DNA of 64,000 nt from Planctellipticum variicoloris (GCF_030622045.1 NZ_CP130886.1:4472001-4536000); one strand, 5' to 3'; counted from the first letter of the stretch, positions 46,910-58,278 are shown. Made by a program: numbers and translations. Notes: a model not told the origin generated them from the letters alone.

Positions 46910-47401
46910 ATGCTTCACGAGGTCTCCGGCGACATTCTGCTGACGAAGGCTCAGGCGATCGCCCACGGGATTGCACCGAACGAGGCGTTCGACTCCGGGT
47001 TGGCGCTGGCGTTGCGCGAGCAGCATCCGTCGATGGCCAAGGACTACCGGCATTACGCGCATCAGACGCATCCGAAGTCGGGTGAAATGTGGGTCTGGTC
47101 GGGGGCCGGCGGAGTGCGGATCATCAATCTGCTGACGCAGGAGGGGGATTTCGACAGCCACGGCAAGCCTGGTGTGGCGACTCTGCACAACGTGAATCAC
47201 GCGCTCCGTCGGCTGCGGCACTTCGTGGAGCAGGAGAAAATCGCGAGCCTGGCGCTGCCGAGACTGGCGACGGGGGTCGGCAAGCTGGAGTGGAGCGAGG
47301 TCAAGCCGCTGATCGAGAAGACTCTCGGGGACCTGGGAATTCCGGTGTACGTGTATACGACCTATCACGCCGGTCAGGCGGCGAGTGAGCCGGGGGCGTA
47401 A
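46910..47401 (+). CDS. Macrodomain protein (ADP-ribose-binding, TARG1/DarG-like branch)
   Basis: This 163-residue stand-alone macrodomain starts with VSGDILLTKAQAIAHGI at residues 5-21. It continues with GEMWVWSGAGGVRIINLLTQ near 58-77 and SLALPRLATGVGKLEWSEVK near 112-131. The arrangement resembles TARG1/OARD1 and DarG macrodomains, which remove ADP-ribose from proteins or DNA. The Asp of the human TARG1 GLDRL motif appears replaced (GVGKL), so the mechanism may differ. There is no DarT-like ADP-ribosyltransferase next to it and no signal peptide. It follows the export operon after 178 bases but is probably independent. Confidence 0.82.
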   Translation: MLHEVSGDILLTKAQAIAHGIAPNEAFDSGLALALREQHPSMAKDYRHYAHQTHPKSGEMWVWSGAGGVRIINLLTQEGDFDSHGKPGVATLHNVNHALRRLRHFVEQEKIASLALPRLATGVGKLEWSEVKPLIEKTLGDLGIPVYVYTTYHAGQAASEPGA

Positions 47402-47436
47402 ATCATCTGTCGGCGTTGTTCCGGGGCTCGGTGACA

Positions 47437-47507
47437 GTACGACGATGTCCACGTCCGTCGACTCTCTGTACTCCAGACGGATCGACGGACGAGGACGTCC
47501 GTCGTAC
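47437..47507. repeat. Imperfect 25-bp inverted repeat of GTACGACG/CGTCCGTCG words
   Basis: The left arm 47437-47461 begins GTACGACGATGTCCACGTCC. The right arm 47482-47507 is its near reverse complement (TCGACGGACGAGGACGTCCG...), giving a cruciform-capable element of about 70 bases. It lies in the 306-base gap between the macrodomain gene and eno. A candidate eno promoter (TTGCGG at 47574, CAATAT at 47598, 18-base spacing) lies downstream of it but is weak evidence. Confidence 0.8.
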
Positions 47508-47695
47508 GGTTGAGTCGGAGCCCTCTCAAAGAAGTCGCTCGCAGGCGGCCTGGGAGCGGCTTTTCACGGCTGGTTGCGGGCGCAGTCGGCGCTTGCTCAA
47601 TATTCACTTTGGCCGATGGATGGTCGGGGGCGGATGTGGTACAACTCGCGCCTGGACGTAACCCCGTGGGGCGGTTGCCAGAGACAGTTGTCTGA

Positions 47696-48985
<1,290 letters not shown>

Positions 48986-48986
48986 G

Positions 48987-49015
48987 ATCGTTGATGGTTG
49001 ATCGTTGATGGTCGG
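48987..49015 (+). repeat. GTTGATGGTTGATCG word repeat, copy next to eno
   Basis: Begins ATCGTTGATGGTTGATCGTT directly after the eno stop. It matches the arms at 23761-23784 and 23829-23852 and, inverted, the string at 50204-50230. As at the 23.8-kb site, it abuts an intrinsic terminator with an AGCAGCC stem. Confidence 0.85.
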
Positions 49016-49029
49016 AAAAGATTCAAAAG

Positions 49030-49064
49030 CAGCCTGCTCCGGGATTCTGGGGCGGGCTGTTTTC
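49030..49064 (+). terminator. Intrinsic terminator after eno
   Basis: CAGCCTGCTCC (49030-49040) pairs with GGGGCGGGCTG (49049-49059), allowing G-T pairs, and is followed by TTTTCG. It resembles in sequence the terminator at 23851-23892. Confidence 0.75.
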
Positions 49065-49088
49065 GTTGAGGGTGATTCATCAAGCGTG

Positions 49089-49739
49089 TCAGCGCGCCGG
49101 AAGTACGCTTACCTTGCCTGTTGTTGGCAGCGAGTTCGCGGGACTTGGCGAAGTCCGATCTGTCGAATTGGTGGGCAGGCTCGCTCTGCGAAATCGATCC
49201 TCGTGATAGAGTTTCACAACGGCGTACCATCTGTCTTGCATCGTAGTCGGACGGATTTCAATTCCACATTGAATCGGCGGCCTGGCCTCACATTGTGCAA
49301 ATACTGACCACGGTTGCCGATAATCAGCAAGGCGTTTCTTCGGCCCGATCAGAGCTTCCCGTGAGTCGACAACTCCGTGCTTTTCCAGCCACTCAAAGCA
49401 TTGCTGCACGACTTGCTGATAGCTTCCGGCCTTGTCAAGCGGCAATAGCGAAACGTAGTCGACCCGTCCGTCGTGCTGTTCGACGATGGTCATTTTCGAT
49501 TCGACGGCTGCTTCAAATCCGTCTGGGAACCGTAGAGCGACATTTGAGCATTGCCCGATCTGGCTGGCAGCTTCCGTGGAGCGACGGAGCCGAGTCCATT
49601 TCAAACCATGACTTTCGGATTCCGGCATCCCCACACCGATAACGACGCGTTCGGCATTGAGATCCGGTTTGCTTGTCCTGCCGCAGGCGCTGACGCAGAT
49701 GACAGCGATTCCGATCAGGAAAGTACGAACTGTCGTCAT
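49089..49739 (-). CDS. Hypothetical lipoprotein
   Basis: This 216-residue protein starts at ATG 49739. MTTVRTFLIGIAVICVSACG is a lipoprotein signal with lipobox VSAC (Cys19). The mature part is soluble with Cys pairs (GQCSNVALRF, FAQCEARPPIQCG) that may form disulfides. No recognised domain. Upstream in-frame ATG 49796 would hide the signal peptide. Base composition is slightly lower in G+C than the neighbours, and the C-terminus (NSTDRTSPSPANSLPTTGK) looks unstructured. It faces eno tail to tail, 103 bases apart. Confidence 0.65.
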   Translation of the reverse strand: MTTVRTFLIGIAVICVSACGRTSKPDLNAERVVIGVGMPESESHGLKWTRLRRSTEAASQIGQCSNVALRFPDGFEAAVESKMTIVEQHDGRVDYVSLLPLDKAGSYQQVVQQCFEWLEKHGVVDSREALIGPKKRLADYRQPWSVFAQCEARPPIQCGIEIRPTTMQDRWYAVVKLYHEDRFRRASLPTNSTDRTSPSPANSLPTTGKVSVLPAR

Positions 49740-50355
49740 TGGCGCGGTGGATGGCAATGGAGTTCGTTGCTGATTGCCTCGCTTGATCAGAACCATGACG
49801 CTCTTTTCCTGCGGCCAAGCTGTCTCGCACGCAAATCATTCGGCTTGACTTATGTACGACTCGGACCCGACTTCAGTGGCTCTTCAGCCGTCCGCAAGGC
49901 ATTCTGCGTTCAAATCGAAGCTGCCCAGTGGGTTCAACTCCTGTCGGCAGAAGCCAGCGACGGTCATTTGTCACTCCACAACGTTACCGCAAATGGCTGC
50001 GTTGAATTAACTGGCGCCCCGACTTTACTTAAGAACGAATTCTTGATTTTCTCGCTCCCGGACTCTGCCTGGGAACGGTCTTTCACGACGCTCTGCGTCC
50101 ATCTTGAAATGCCAGTGAAACAGGAACGAGGCAAACCCTCGCGAACAGGGGCACCCAGCCAGTGCCTGGGAACCAGTGAACCAATCCCGTCCTGTCTTTC
50201 TGTAGACGATCGACGATCAACCCTCAACGACTCCCAAACCGAACTTTTCGCTCTGCGCGGGGTCTGATAGACTGAGTTCAGATTGCTGATTGCGGGGAAA
50301 ATGTGCGCCGACGTGGTCGTTCTGGCGTCCCTGCGGTCCTGGAAAGCCCCGACCC
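49740..50355. other. Long repeat-rich intergenic region with no gene
   Basis: About 616 bases carry no ORF with family resemblance. It holds GGCTCTGCC-type palindromes at 50054-50077 (GCTCCCGGACTCTGCCTGGG) and 50149-50173 (GGGCACCCAGCCAGTGCCTG), and the inverted GTTGATGG word-string at 50204-50230. The promoters of the divergent lipoprotein and aminotransferase genes should lie at its two ends. The plus-strand frame 49551-50267 runs antisense into the lipoprotein gene and is judged spurious. Confidence 0.55.
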
Positions 50356-51591
50356 ATGCGTAATGAATCCGAAGTTCCGCTGACCGATACGCCCTTCAAC
50401 ATTCCGGTCGCGGATCGACTCAAGCGGCTGCCGCCGTACCTGTTCGGCCGTATCAACAAATTAAAGTACCAGAAACGGTCGGCCGGGATTGACGTAATCG
50501 ATCTGGGGATGGGGAACCCGACCGACGCTCCGGATCCGCTGATCACCGAGAAGATGAAGGAAGCGCTGCTCGATCCCAAGAACCACCGCTATTCGGTGGC
50601 GAACGGGATTTCCAATTTGAGAAAAGAGGTGGCGGGGCGGTACTTCCGGCTGTACGGGGCGCGTCTGAATCCGGACGACGAAGTGATTGCGTGTCTGGGG
50701 TCCAAGGAAGGCTTCAGCCACATGTGCCTGGCGCTGATGGGGCCTGGCGACACGGCGATCGTCCCTGCGCCGACGTTCCCGATTCACGCGTACTCGGTGA
50801 TGCTGGCGTCGGGGAACGTGATCGCGCTCGACGTGCGCGAGCCGTACAAGTTCCTGGAAAACGTGGTTTACACCTGCGAGCACCTGTATCCGAAACCGAA
50901 GCTGGTGGTGGTCAATTTTCCGCACAATCCGTCGGGGACTTGCATCGACCAGGACTTCTACGTCGAGCTGGTGCGGCTGGCGAAGAAGTACAAGTTCCTG
51001 GTGATCAGCGACTTTGCTTACGCGGACATCTGCTTTGACGGCTACAAGGCGCCGAGCTTCCTGGCGACGCCCGGGTCGCTCGACGTGGGGGTCGAGCTGA
51101 CGACCATGAGCAAGGGCTTCAGCATGGCGGGCTGGCGGATCGGATTCTGTTCCGGCAACCGCGAGATGGTCCGGGCGCTGGCGACGATCAAAGGCTACTA
51201 CGATTACGGAATTTTCCAGGCGACGCAGATCGCCGCGATTGTCGCGATGCGGCACTGCGAATCGGCGGTGCAGGCGATCGCCAAGGAGTACGGGGAACGT
51301 CGGGACGTGCTGGTGGAAGGACTCAACCGGCTGGGCTGGGACGTGGAGCGACCGCAGGCGGGGATGTTCGTCTGGGCGAAGATTCCGGAGCCGTGGGCCG
51401 AGATGGGCTCGATCGATTTCGCGATGAAGCTGATGGAAGAGGCCGGCGTGGCGGTGAGCCCCGGTCGGGGTTTCGGCGAAGAGGGAGAGGGCTATCTGCG
51501 CCTGGCGATTGTCGAGAACAGCCAGCGTCTGCGTCAGGCGGTGCGGGCGATCGGGAAGTGCCTGAAGGTGGAGCAGGCGCCTGCGGCGTGA
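50356..51591 (+). CDS. Class I/II PLP aminotransferase (AlaC / LL-DAP aminotransferase type)
   Basis: This 411-residue fold-type I PLP enzyme has the features of the AlaC/YfdZ/DapL-like group. [20 protein letters not shown] at the N-terminus is followed by [31 protein letters not shown] and [39 protein letters not shown], with the PLP lysine near residue 245, and LRLAIVEN near the C-terminus complete the pattern. Likely glutamate-pyruvate transamination, though other amino acids are possible. ATG 50356 aligns with family starts; the frame is open to 50290. Monocistronic. Confidence 0.9.
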   Translation: MRNESEVPLTDTPFNIPVADRLKRLPPYLFGRINKLKYQKRSAGIDVIDLGMGNPTDAPDPLITEKMKEALLDPKNHRYSVANGISNLRKEVAGRYFRLYGARLNPDDEVIACLGSKEGFSHMCLALMGPGDTAIVPAPTFPIHAYSVMLASGNVIALDVREPYKFLENVVYTCEHLYPKPKLVVVNFPHNPSGTCIDQDFYVELVRLAKKYKFLVISDFAYADICFDGYKAPSFLATPGSLDVGVELTTMSKGFSMAGWRIGFCSGNREMVRALATIKGYYDYGIFQATQIAAIVAMRHCESAVQAIAKEYGERRDVLVEGLNRLGWDVERPQAGMFVWAKIPEPWAEMGSIDFAMKLMEEAGVAVSPGRGFGEEGEGYLRLAIVENSQRLRQAVRAIGKCLKVEQAPAA

Positions 51592-51620
51592 ATTATGCCG
51601 GCGAACGAGGACATGAGGTC

Positions 51621-52745
51621 CTACGGCTCTTTGCGAACACGAATCCAGTGGTCCGTAAAGTGCAGATGCTCGTTCGTCGGGATCTTCGGCATGTGGCAGT
51701 TCAGGCAGTTGTCTGCGCGGCTGGCGGCCGGGCAATCGGCGGCGCGGTTGTGGGCGGCATCATGGCACTTCAGGCAGACGGCGGCATGCGTGCGCCAGTC
51801 GCGGGAGGTCGGGCGGTGCGGGTCGTGGCAGCTTGCGCAGTCGAACCGGGCCGGCTGACCGTCATCCCGAGTGACTTCACTCTGCCGGAGGAAACAGGCG
51901 CTCTGCACCAGCCCCACTGACGCGAAGCGGACGATGGTCTGGTCCTCCGGCTCAATCGGCCCGCCCATTTCATCAGCGCGACGATGACACTCGCCGCAGC
52001 GGTCGACGGCCTCCTGCGGGGGCAGTTGCGAGAATCGCTCGATGGTTGAAGGGAGCCCGCGATCCATTTCGCGGACGTGCTGCTGCGTGTTCCAGTGGCA
52101 CCGCGCGCAGCCGACGCCGGGTTCGATCTGGTCGAACAAGATCCGCCCGCCGTCGGTGGGGACGAAGGTGCAATGGCAGCCGAAGCAGTTGATCGCTTCC
52201 GCAGAGGGCCGGAGGTGACCGACGGCCTGGATTCCGACCGAATCTTTGATTTCCTCCATGCCGGGAGTGACACCGAGCTTTCCGCCGGGATACCAGCTTA
52301 CGCCGTGTTCGACGGCCGAGGTGCCGCCAGTGTCGTCGGTCCAGGTGATCAGCGGGGTCCGGGCGTGCGTGCCGGAGCCGAACATCCAGTCGATGGGAAG
52401 GTCTCGGGCGTAAGCGGGGGAGCTGACGAAGAGGCGGCCGTCGCGGAGTTTGTAGTGAAAGTCGACTCCGCTGTCGTCGCGATGGAACGAGCGGCCGGCA
52501 AACTGGCTGACGGCGGCTTTGTCGGCGGCCCGGACGAGCGTGCGCGCATGCGGAGCGGATCGATACGCGTCGGTGATGTCGGCATGGCACTCTGCACAGC
52601 GACGTTCGGCGGCTCGGGGAGTCTGCGAGCTCTCGAACGCCGGCTGGGGTGGCGCCGGATGGAACGGCCCCAGCGCCGCCCCGACCGCCGTCGCGAGCAG
52701 CCCGACGATCAGCACTGGAATCCATCTCTGACAGAACATTGACAT
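51621..52745 (-). CDS. Exported seven-haem c-type cytochrome
   Basis: This 374-residue protein has a signal or anchor helix at residues 9-25 (IPVLIVGLLATAVGAAL) and seven CXXCH haem-binding sites: CAECH (50-54), CFGCH, CARCH, CGECH, CASCH, CLKCH and CLNCH. Extra His residues can serve as distal ligands. This count and spacing suggest a periplasmic multihaem electron carrier or reductase of the cytochrome c554/NrfB/doxx-like type, but no exact family was recognised. It is 43 bases downstream of the large membrane protein gene and probably cotranscribed. The start may also be ATG 52739. Confidence 0.9.
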   Translation of the reverse strand: MSMFCQRWIPVLIVGLLATAVGAALGPFHPAPPQPAFESSQTPRAAERRCAECHADITDAYRSAPHARTLVRAADKAAVSQFAGRSFHRDDSGVDFHYKLRDGRLFVSSPAYARDLPIDWMFGSGTHARTPLITWTDDTGGTSAVEHGVSWYPGGKLGVTPGMEEIKDSVGIQAVGHLRPSAEAINCFGCHCTFVPTDGGRILFDQIEPGVGCARCHWNTQQHVREMDRGLPSTIERFSQLPPQEAVDRCGECHRRADEMGGPIEPEDQTIVRFASVGLVQSACFLRQSEVTRDDGQPARFDCASCHDPHRPTSRDWRTHAAVCLKCHDAAHNRAADCPAASRADNCLNCHMPKIPTNEHLHFTDHWIRVRKEP

Positions 52746-52788
52746 GCGGAAATCATCGAACCTTGAAGGGGTGACACGAAATGCCGGT

Positions 52789-55050
52789 TTATCGACCGGC
52801 GAACGGCTCCAGTTCCTGTCGCCAATATTTTGCGGCGATCAGCAGCGACAGGTCCTGACTGGTTGAGAGTAAACGATCTAAGAGTTCGATGGCCCGGTTG
52901 GAATCGCCGAGTTCGAGCCAGAGCATGGCGGCCGCATACTGCTGCTGGGACGTTTCCTGCGGCAGCTCGTGGATCGCTTCGGAGAGGCGGCCCTGCAGGT
53001 AGAGATCGATGCAACGGGTCCAGGCCTCGGCGGCGTCTACTTCGTCAGTGGCGTTCGGCATCCGCCAGGGGGGACTGTCGGCAGGAGGTGGATCGCGGTT
53101 CAGCGTGGAGGCGATGCGCCGGCGAAAGTGGCTGGCTTCGCCGAAGAGGCTCCATTCCTGGTAGACCAGATCGTTCTGACAAGCCCAGAATTCGTCGTCG
53201 AGCTGCGAGTGCTGCGTCTGCTGTCGGACTGGCAGCAAAGCGCGGAGCGCTGCCAATGGGAGTTCGAGGGATCGAAAGAGCTGCGACTGCAGGATTGCCG
53301 GCGCGGGATCAGGGCCGCCGCCGAGCTGTGCGACGAGGTCGGATCGCCAGCCGGCTGCGGCGTAGATCTCCGCGGTTGGCTGCCAGGGTCCGACTTCGAC
53401 GAAGGCCTGCTGCTGCATGGCTTCGAGAATGAACTGCGAGAAGTCAAGATTGTGCCCCGAGACGTAGGGAATCGTCGGTGAGTCGAGATCGGCGGGTTTC
53501 CACGGAGTCCTCTGCAGGGCGAGATTCAGGGGGAGCTGTTCGGCGGGGACGAAGAGTTGCTCGACGTTCCAGTCGGCGAGCTGCCGCACCCAGCCTCCCC
53601 ACGTTCCATCATCGCGTCGATAGCCGGCGCGATGGGATCCGAGGAGGTCTTCGATGAACGCGGCGTGGAGTTGAGTACGACCGCCAAGCAGCGCCCGTTG
53701 CGGATGGTCGGCGAGCTTCACGTCCCCATCCAGCCAGGTGACGATGCCAACGGAACGAGCATCCGGCGACCAGCCGACCATCGGGGCTTCTCGAACCGAC
53801 AACAATTGGGGGTCGAGCAGTTGTGGATTCAGTTCCTGAGAGATCCCCCAGCCGAGCCGGCGATATGGCGGCAGTCCATAACCTGCGGCATCGACGATCA
53901 CCAGCATCGCAACGGCGCTGGCGGTAAGGGGGGCGACCAGTCGTCGCCAGCGGTGATGGGGAATCTCGGCGGAACTCGGCAATGGCTCGGCGTCCTGCTG
54001 CAGCACGTCCAGCAGAATCCACAGGCCGCAGGCCGGGAGATTGGCCTTAGACAAGAGGGCGGCCAGGAGCGGCACGGCGCAGAGGGCGGTCTGAAGCAGC
54101 GGCGGGCGTGAGGCATCGAGCGGCGGGATGTCGCCGCCGGGCGGGAGCTCCGTAGACCATCGCACGAGATGGTGGCCGGTCCAGGTCAACCAGAGCAGCA
54201 GGAAGGCCAGTTCCGCGGATGTCCAGGGGGCTCGCCGGAAACTGCCGAACCAAGCCGGTTCGCCGTAAGTTGTCAGGTTCGCGAAGGAAGACGGGGCGAA
54301 CAGAATGATGGAGTCGCGCCACGTCAGCAATCCGCGCGGGGTGACCATGCCGCCCAGCAACGCCGCAAGGAGCAGCGGGAGAATAAGACGGCGCGGCGCA
54401 GTGGCGCAAGGTGGATCGTTGCGACCTCGCTTTGACGCGGCGCGTGTGGCGGGAGGGCTTTGCGGCGTCGGGGTCCAGTCGGCGAGCAGCAGGAAGAGCA
54501 GGCCCCAGATCGGTCGGGGGCCGAGATTCGCCCAGAGGGTGAACGTCAGGAAGACTGCCGCCAGGCGATGGCGTGTGGACAGATCCGAGTTGACCACGCG
54601 CCATAACGCCAGCATCCCGATCAGGTCGAACAATTGCGGCCCGGGCTCCAGGCCGTCGCGGATGGTCCACAGCAGAAGCGGCAGGCCGATGATCGCCAGC
54701 CAGAGCCGGTGAGCGGAGAGGATCGGGCGAGCGGCAAATCCGACGAGCAGCGCAGCGGCCAGCAACGGCAATGCGGACAGCGCGTCGATCCCGCCGAGGG
54801 TCCAGACGACGTAGAACGGGACGCCGCTGCACCAGTCGGCTTCGTTGGCGAGATCGAGAGTCAGCAGAGCGTGCGCGGGGAAGAGCGTTCCGGAAATCAC
54901 CTCTCTCCCGCGAGCCAGATGCCACCAGAGGTCGGGCGAGGAGAGGGGATGCTGGACGAGTAGAACGATCAGCGCTGCGCAGCAGACCGTTGACCACAGA
55001 AGGTGCTTCGACGGCGTGGCGAGCCTGGTTGATCGAAGCGGAGAGGCCAT
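52789..55050 (-). CDS. Large polytopic membrane protein with soluble C-terminal domain
   Basis: This 753-residue protein has about 10-11 transmembrane helices in residues 15-400. It opens with LLWSTVCCAALIVLLVQHPL, SSPDLWWHLARGREV and DWCSGVPFYVVWTLGG. The DxWWHL motif recurs in planctomycete membrane proteins resembling polyprenol-dependent glycosyltransferases, but no catalytic motif can be defended. A non-membrane region of about 330 residues follows and ends in helical, TPR-like sequence (AEAWTRCIDLYLQGRLSEAI, LWLELGDSNRAIELLDRLL). The start ATG 55050 is chosen because the 25 upstream residues are basic low complexity. It lies upstream of the cytochrome gene; the relation is unknown. Confidence 0.72.
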   Translation of the reverse strand: MASPLRSTRLATPSKHLLWSTVCCAALIVLLVQHPLSSPDLWWHLARGREVISGTLFPAHALLTLDLANEADWCSGVPFYVVWTLGGIDALSALPLLAAALLVGFAARPILSAHRLWLAIIGLPLLLWTIRDGLEPGPQLFDLIGMLALWRVVNSDLSTRHRLAAVFLTFTLWANLGPRPIWGLLFLLLADWTPTPQSPPATRAASKRGRNDPPCATAPRRLILPLLLAALLGGMVTPRGLLTWRDSIILFAPSSFANLTTYGEPAWFGSFRRAPWTSAELAFLLLWLTWTGHHLVRWSTELPPGGDIPPLDASRPPLLQTALCAVPLLAALLSKANLPACGLWILLDVLQQDAEPLPSSAEIPHHRWRRLVAPLTASAVAMLVIVDAAGYGLPPYRRLGWGISQELNPQLLDPQLLSVREAPMVGWSPDARSVGIVTWLDGDVKLADHPQRALLGGRTQLHAAFIEDLLGSHRAGYRRDDGTWGGWVRQLADWNVEQLFVPAEQLPLNLALQRTPWKPADLDSPTIPYVSGHNLDFSQFILEAMQQQAFVEVGPWQPTAEIYAAAGWRSDLVAQLGGGPDPAPAILQSQLFRSLELPLAALRALLPVRQQTQHSQLDDEFWACQNDLVYQEWSLFGEASHFRRRIASTLNRDPPPADSPPWRMPNATDEVDAAEAWTRCIDLYLQGRLSEAIHELPQETSQQQYAAAMLWLELGDSNRAIELLDRLLSTSQDLSLLIAAKYWRQELEPFAGR

Positions 55051-55234
55051 CGATTCCCGACATGAAGATGAACTGGCGAGGGACCGCTGGCTGCACCATC
55101 GTGGTCGGGGCGGAGATCGGGCCATCTCGCGCCTGCGGTCGGGTCGATTGCCGGACAGAATCGCGAGGACGCAGGCACAATTCGACTGCGCCCTCGCATA
55201 CGGACTTCAAGTGCACGTCAGCCGAATCCGGTCG

Positions 55235-55411
55235 CTACTGCGCAGCAGTGCGGGCAGCTTGCATTTCTGCCTTGCGTTCATCCGCGGACATTTCGGGTTC
55301 GGGTTGTTCCGGCGCGTCGGCGACGCCTTCGGAAACGCTGGCGCCGCAGCCGACGTGGACGATCGGCACGGCGGAAATGGCCAGCAGCAGCAGAAATCGT
55401 TTGATCAGCAC
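55235..55411 (-). CDS. Small lipoprotein-like protein accompanying DUF1559
   Basis: This 58-residue ORF starts with GTG 55411 and has AAGGA 8 bases upstream. It encodes a basic start and hydrophobic segment (LIKRFLLLLAISAVPIVHVG), then Cys22, then a short acidic, charged tail (SEGVADAPEQPEPEMSADER). It looks like an exported small lipoprotein, although the residue three before the Cys is His rather than Leu/Val. It lies 80 bases downstream of the DUF1559 gene on the same strand. Small lipoproteins of this type commonly accompany DUF1559 genes in planctomycetes. Missed if GTG starts or small size are excluded. Confidence 0.72.
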   Translation of the reverse strand: MLIKRFLLLLAISAVPIVHVGCGASVSEGVADAPEQPEPEMSADERKAEMQAARTAAQ

Positions 55412-55491
55412 GACATCAGTCCTTGGCTCGGTTGCACGTTGGATCAGGAAGAGACCGGCGTTCGGATCGTTGGATCGAAGACGTTTTGAAA

Positions 55492-56478
<987 letters not shown>

Positions 56479-56553
56479 GATGAGGACTCCTGAAGCTGAG
56501 AATGAGACGAAGTGCCGAGCGGCCATCAGCAGAACGCTGAAAATGACGTTGCG

Positions 56554-56582
56554 ACTATGCCACGAGTTTCGCGACAAGACAA
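56554..56582 (-). promoter_or_regulatory. Candidate sigma70-type promoter for DUF1559
   Basis: On the minus strand, TTGTCT (56582-56577) and CATAGT (56559-56554) are separated by exactly 17 bases and lie about 75 bases before the DUF1559 ATG. The rest of the 364-base gap 56479-56842 shows no gene or repeat. This is pattern matching only; planctomycete promoters are poorly defined. Confidence 0.35.
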
Positions 56583-56842
56583 CCCCCTAAGTCATTCTTT
56601 TCCACACAAAGGTCAGAACTGACTTTGGCATGACCGTGCTAATCTGGACACGATCTCCGGGACAACCCTTGCCGCTCGACGGCCTGAATCGGTGGAAACC
56701 CGGACGCGGCAAGTGCGCGGCGGCGACGGAGCACGGAGTCGCTACCGACTTGAACAAGCAGTCTCCACGCGACGATTGCTCCGCGGACAACTATGGGAAC
56801 CGCGGGTTGGATCCGCCCGGGAGACGCTGAGCGGTCGAGAGC

Positions 56843-58102
56843 TCAAGGCGTCTGGCGACCGGCCGTCGCTTCGATCTGACGGATGGTGTCGTCGATCGCG
56901 GTGTCGTGCTCGAAGTGTCGGGCGACGGTGCGGCAGGCCTCAGTCACCTTGGGGACGTCCAGCAGTCGGCGGAGCTGCGCCGCAAGCCGAGTCGCGGTGA
57001 ACTGCTTCGGCGGGAGCGCGAGGCCGACGCCGAGGCGTTCGATCCGGTGGGCGTTGTCGGGCTGATCGTGAGCCAGGGGCATGATGAGTTGCGGGATGCC
57101 GGCGGCAAGGGCCTGCGAGGTTGTGCCGATGCCGCCGTGATGGATCAGGGCGGCGCAGCGGGGCAGCAGGGCCTTCAGGGAGACATAGTCCTGCTGGATG
57201 ACGCCGGCGGGAAGCGGATCGGGAACCTGCTGGCGGAATGGGGTCAGGATAATTCCACGACGGCCGAGAGCGGCCAGGGCCTGCGCTGCCGCGGCGAAGT
57301 AGGGTCCGGCCTGCGTCATGCCGCTGCCGAAGGTGACGGCAATCGGAGGCGTGCCGGCTGCCAGGAAGTTCTGCAGATCGGGCGAGAGGGGTTCCACCGT
57401 TCCGTCGAAGCGGGGGAAGCCGGTCTGGAGGAAGTTGGCGGGCCAGTCGGGGGCGGTGGCGTACCAGGCGGGGAACAGGCCGATGGTCTTGCCCGTGCCG
57501 TGAATCCAGCCCTTGAGGTAGCGTCGCTGACGGGGGAGGCCGAGTTCTTTGCGGAGCGGGCCGACCGATTTGTTGAGCGCCGGATCAATGATGAAGTGGT
57601 CAGCGATCCAGAAGATGACGCGGACCATCCAGCGGGGGGTGCGGGAGCCGAAGGGCATGCCGGGCAGCAGCGGGGGATCGACATCGCTGCGAAGCAACGA
57701 GGGTTGCAGATGCAGGACGGCCAGCGGTACGCCGAGCGCTTCGCCGGCGGTGATAGCGCCGAAAGCGAGCGAGCCGGCGACGACGACGAGATCGGGATGA
57801 GCCAGTTGCTGCTGCCGGACGAGCTCAAACTGTTCGCGGACGGCGCGGGGCATGAGATGATTGCCGAGGACGGCCCCGGTCGCGCGGGTCGGATGCCAGA
57901 TATCGGGATGGTCGAGCAGATTCAGGTATTCGTCACGGGTTCCCAGTTCCACGGTTTCGAGCCCGAGCGCCTGAGCCTTGGGGACGAAGTAGCCGTTGGT
58001 GGCGACGGTGACCGTGTGGCCGCGGCGCTGGAGTTCGGCGGCGAGGCCAAGAAACGGGTTGACGTCGCCGGCGCTGCCGAAGGGGATGAGTAAGGCGTGC
58101 AT
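56843..58102 (-). CDS. Family 1 (UGT/MurG-fold) glycosyltransferase
   Basis: This 419-residue cytoplasmic GT-B enzyme starts MHALLIPFGSAGDVNPFLGL, with the acceptor-domain glycine loop. It contains PDLVVVAGSLAFGA, PPIAVTFGSGMTQ near 255, and the UDP-sugar box LLPRCAALIHHGGIGTTSQA near 330-349, followed by MPLAHDQPDNAHRIERLGVG. It resembles the macrolide/sterol/flavonoid glucosyltransferase (MGT/UGT) group; donor probably a UDP- or TDP-sugar, acceptor unknown. ATG 58102 matches family starts. The frame stays open to 58336 through repeat DNA that is unlikely to be translated. Monocistronic. Confidence 0.9.
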   Translation of the reverse strand: MHALLIPFGSAGDVNPFLGLAAELQRRGHTVTVATNGYFVPKAQALGLETVELGTRDEYLNLLDHPDIWHPTRATGAVLGNHLMPRAVREQFELVRQQQLAHPDLVVVAGSLAFGAITAGEALGVPLAVLHLQPSLLRSDVDPPLLPGMPFGSRTPRWMVRVIFWIADHFIIDPALNKSVGPLRKELGLPRQRRYLKGWIHGTGKTIGLFPAWYATAPDWPANFLQTGFPRFDGTVEPLSPDLQNFLAAGTPPIAVTFGSGMTQAGPYFAAAAQALAALGRRGIILTPFRQQVPDPLPAGVIQQDYVSLKALLPRCAALIHHGGIGTTSQALAAGIPQLIMPLAHDQPDNAHRIERLGVGLALPPKQFTATRLAAQLRRLLDVPKVTEACRTVARHFEHDTAIDDTIRQIEATAGRQTP

Positions 58103-58278
58103 GGCGGGGCGCATCCTGCGGGGGGCGGGCACAGGGGATGACACGGAGGGATACAAAGAGTTCGAGGAAATGTCGAATGAGGAAGGCGGAATGTCGAAAG
58201 GAGTCGAGAGCCGGAAAGGAAGATTGACCGCAGAGGCGCGGAGGACGCGGAGAAGAGAAAGGCGGAGACGAGGAACGA

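Noticed and set aside
49551-50267. 238-residue plus-strand ORF across the 49.7-50.3 kb gap
   Set aside because: Its first part is antisense to the lipoprotein gene and the rest passes through repeat palindromes; no family resemblance or ribosome-binding site.
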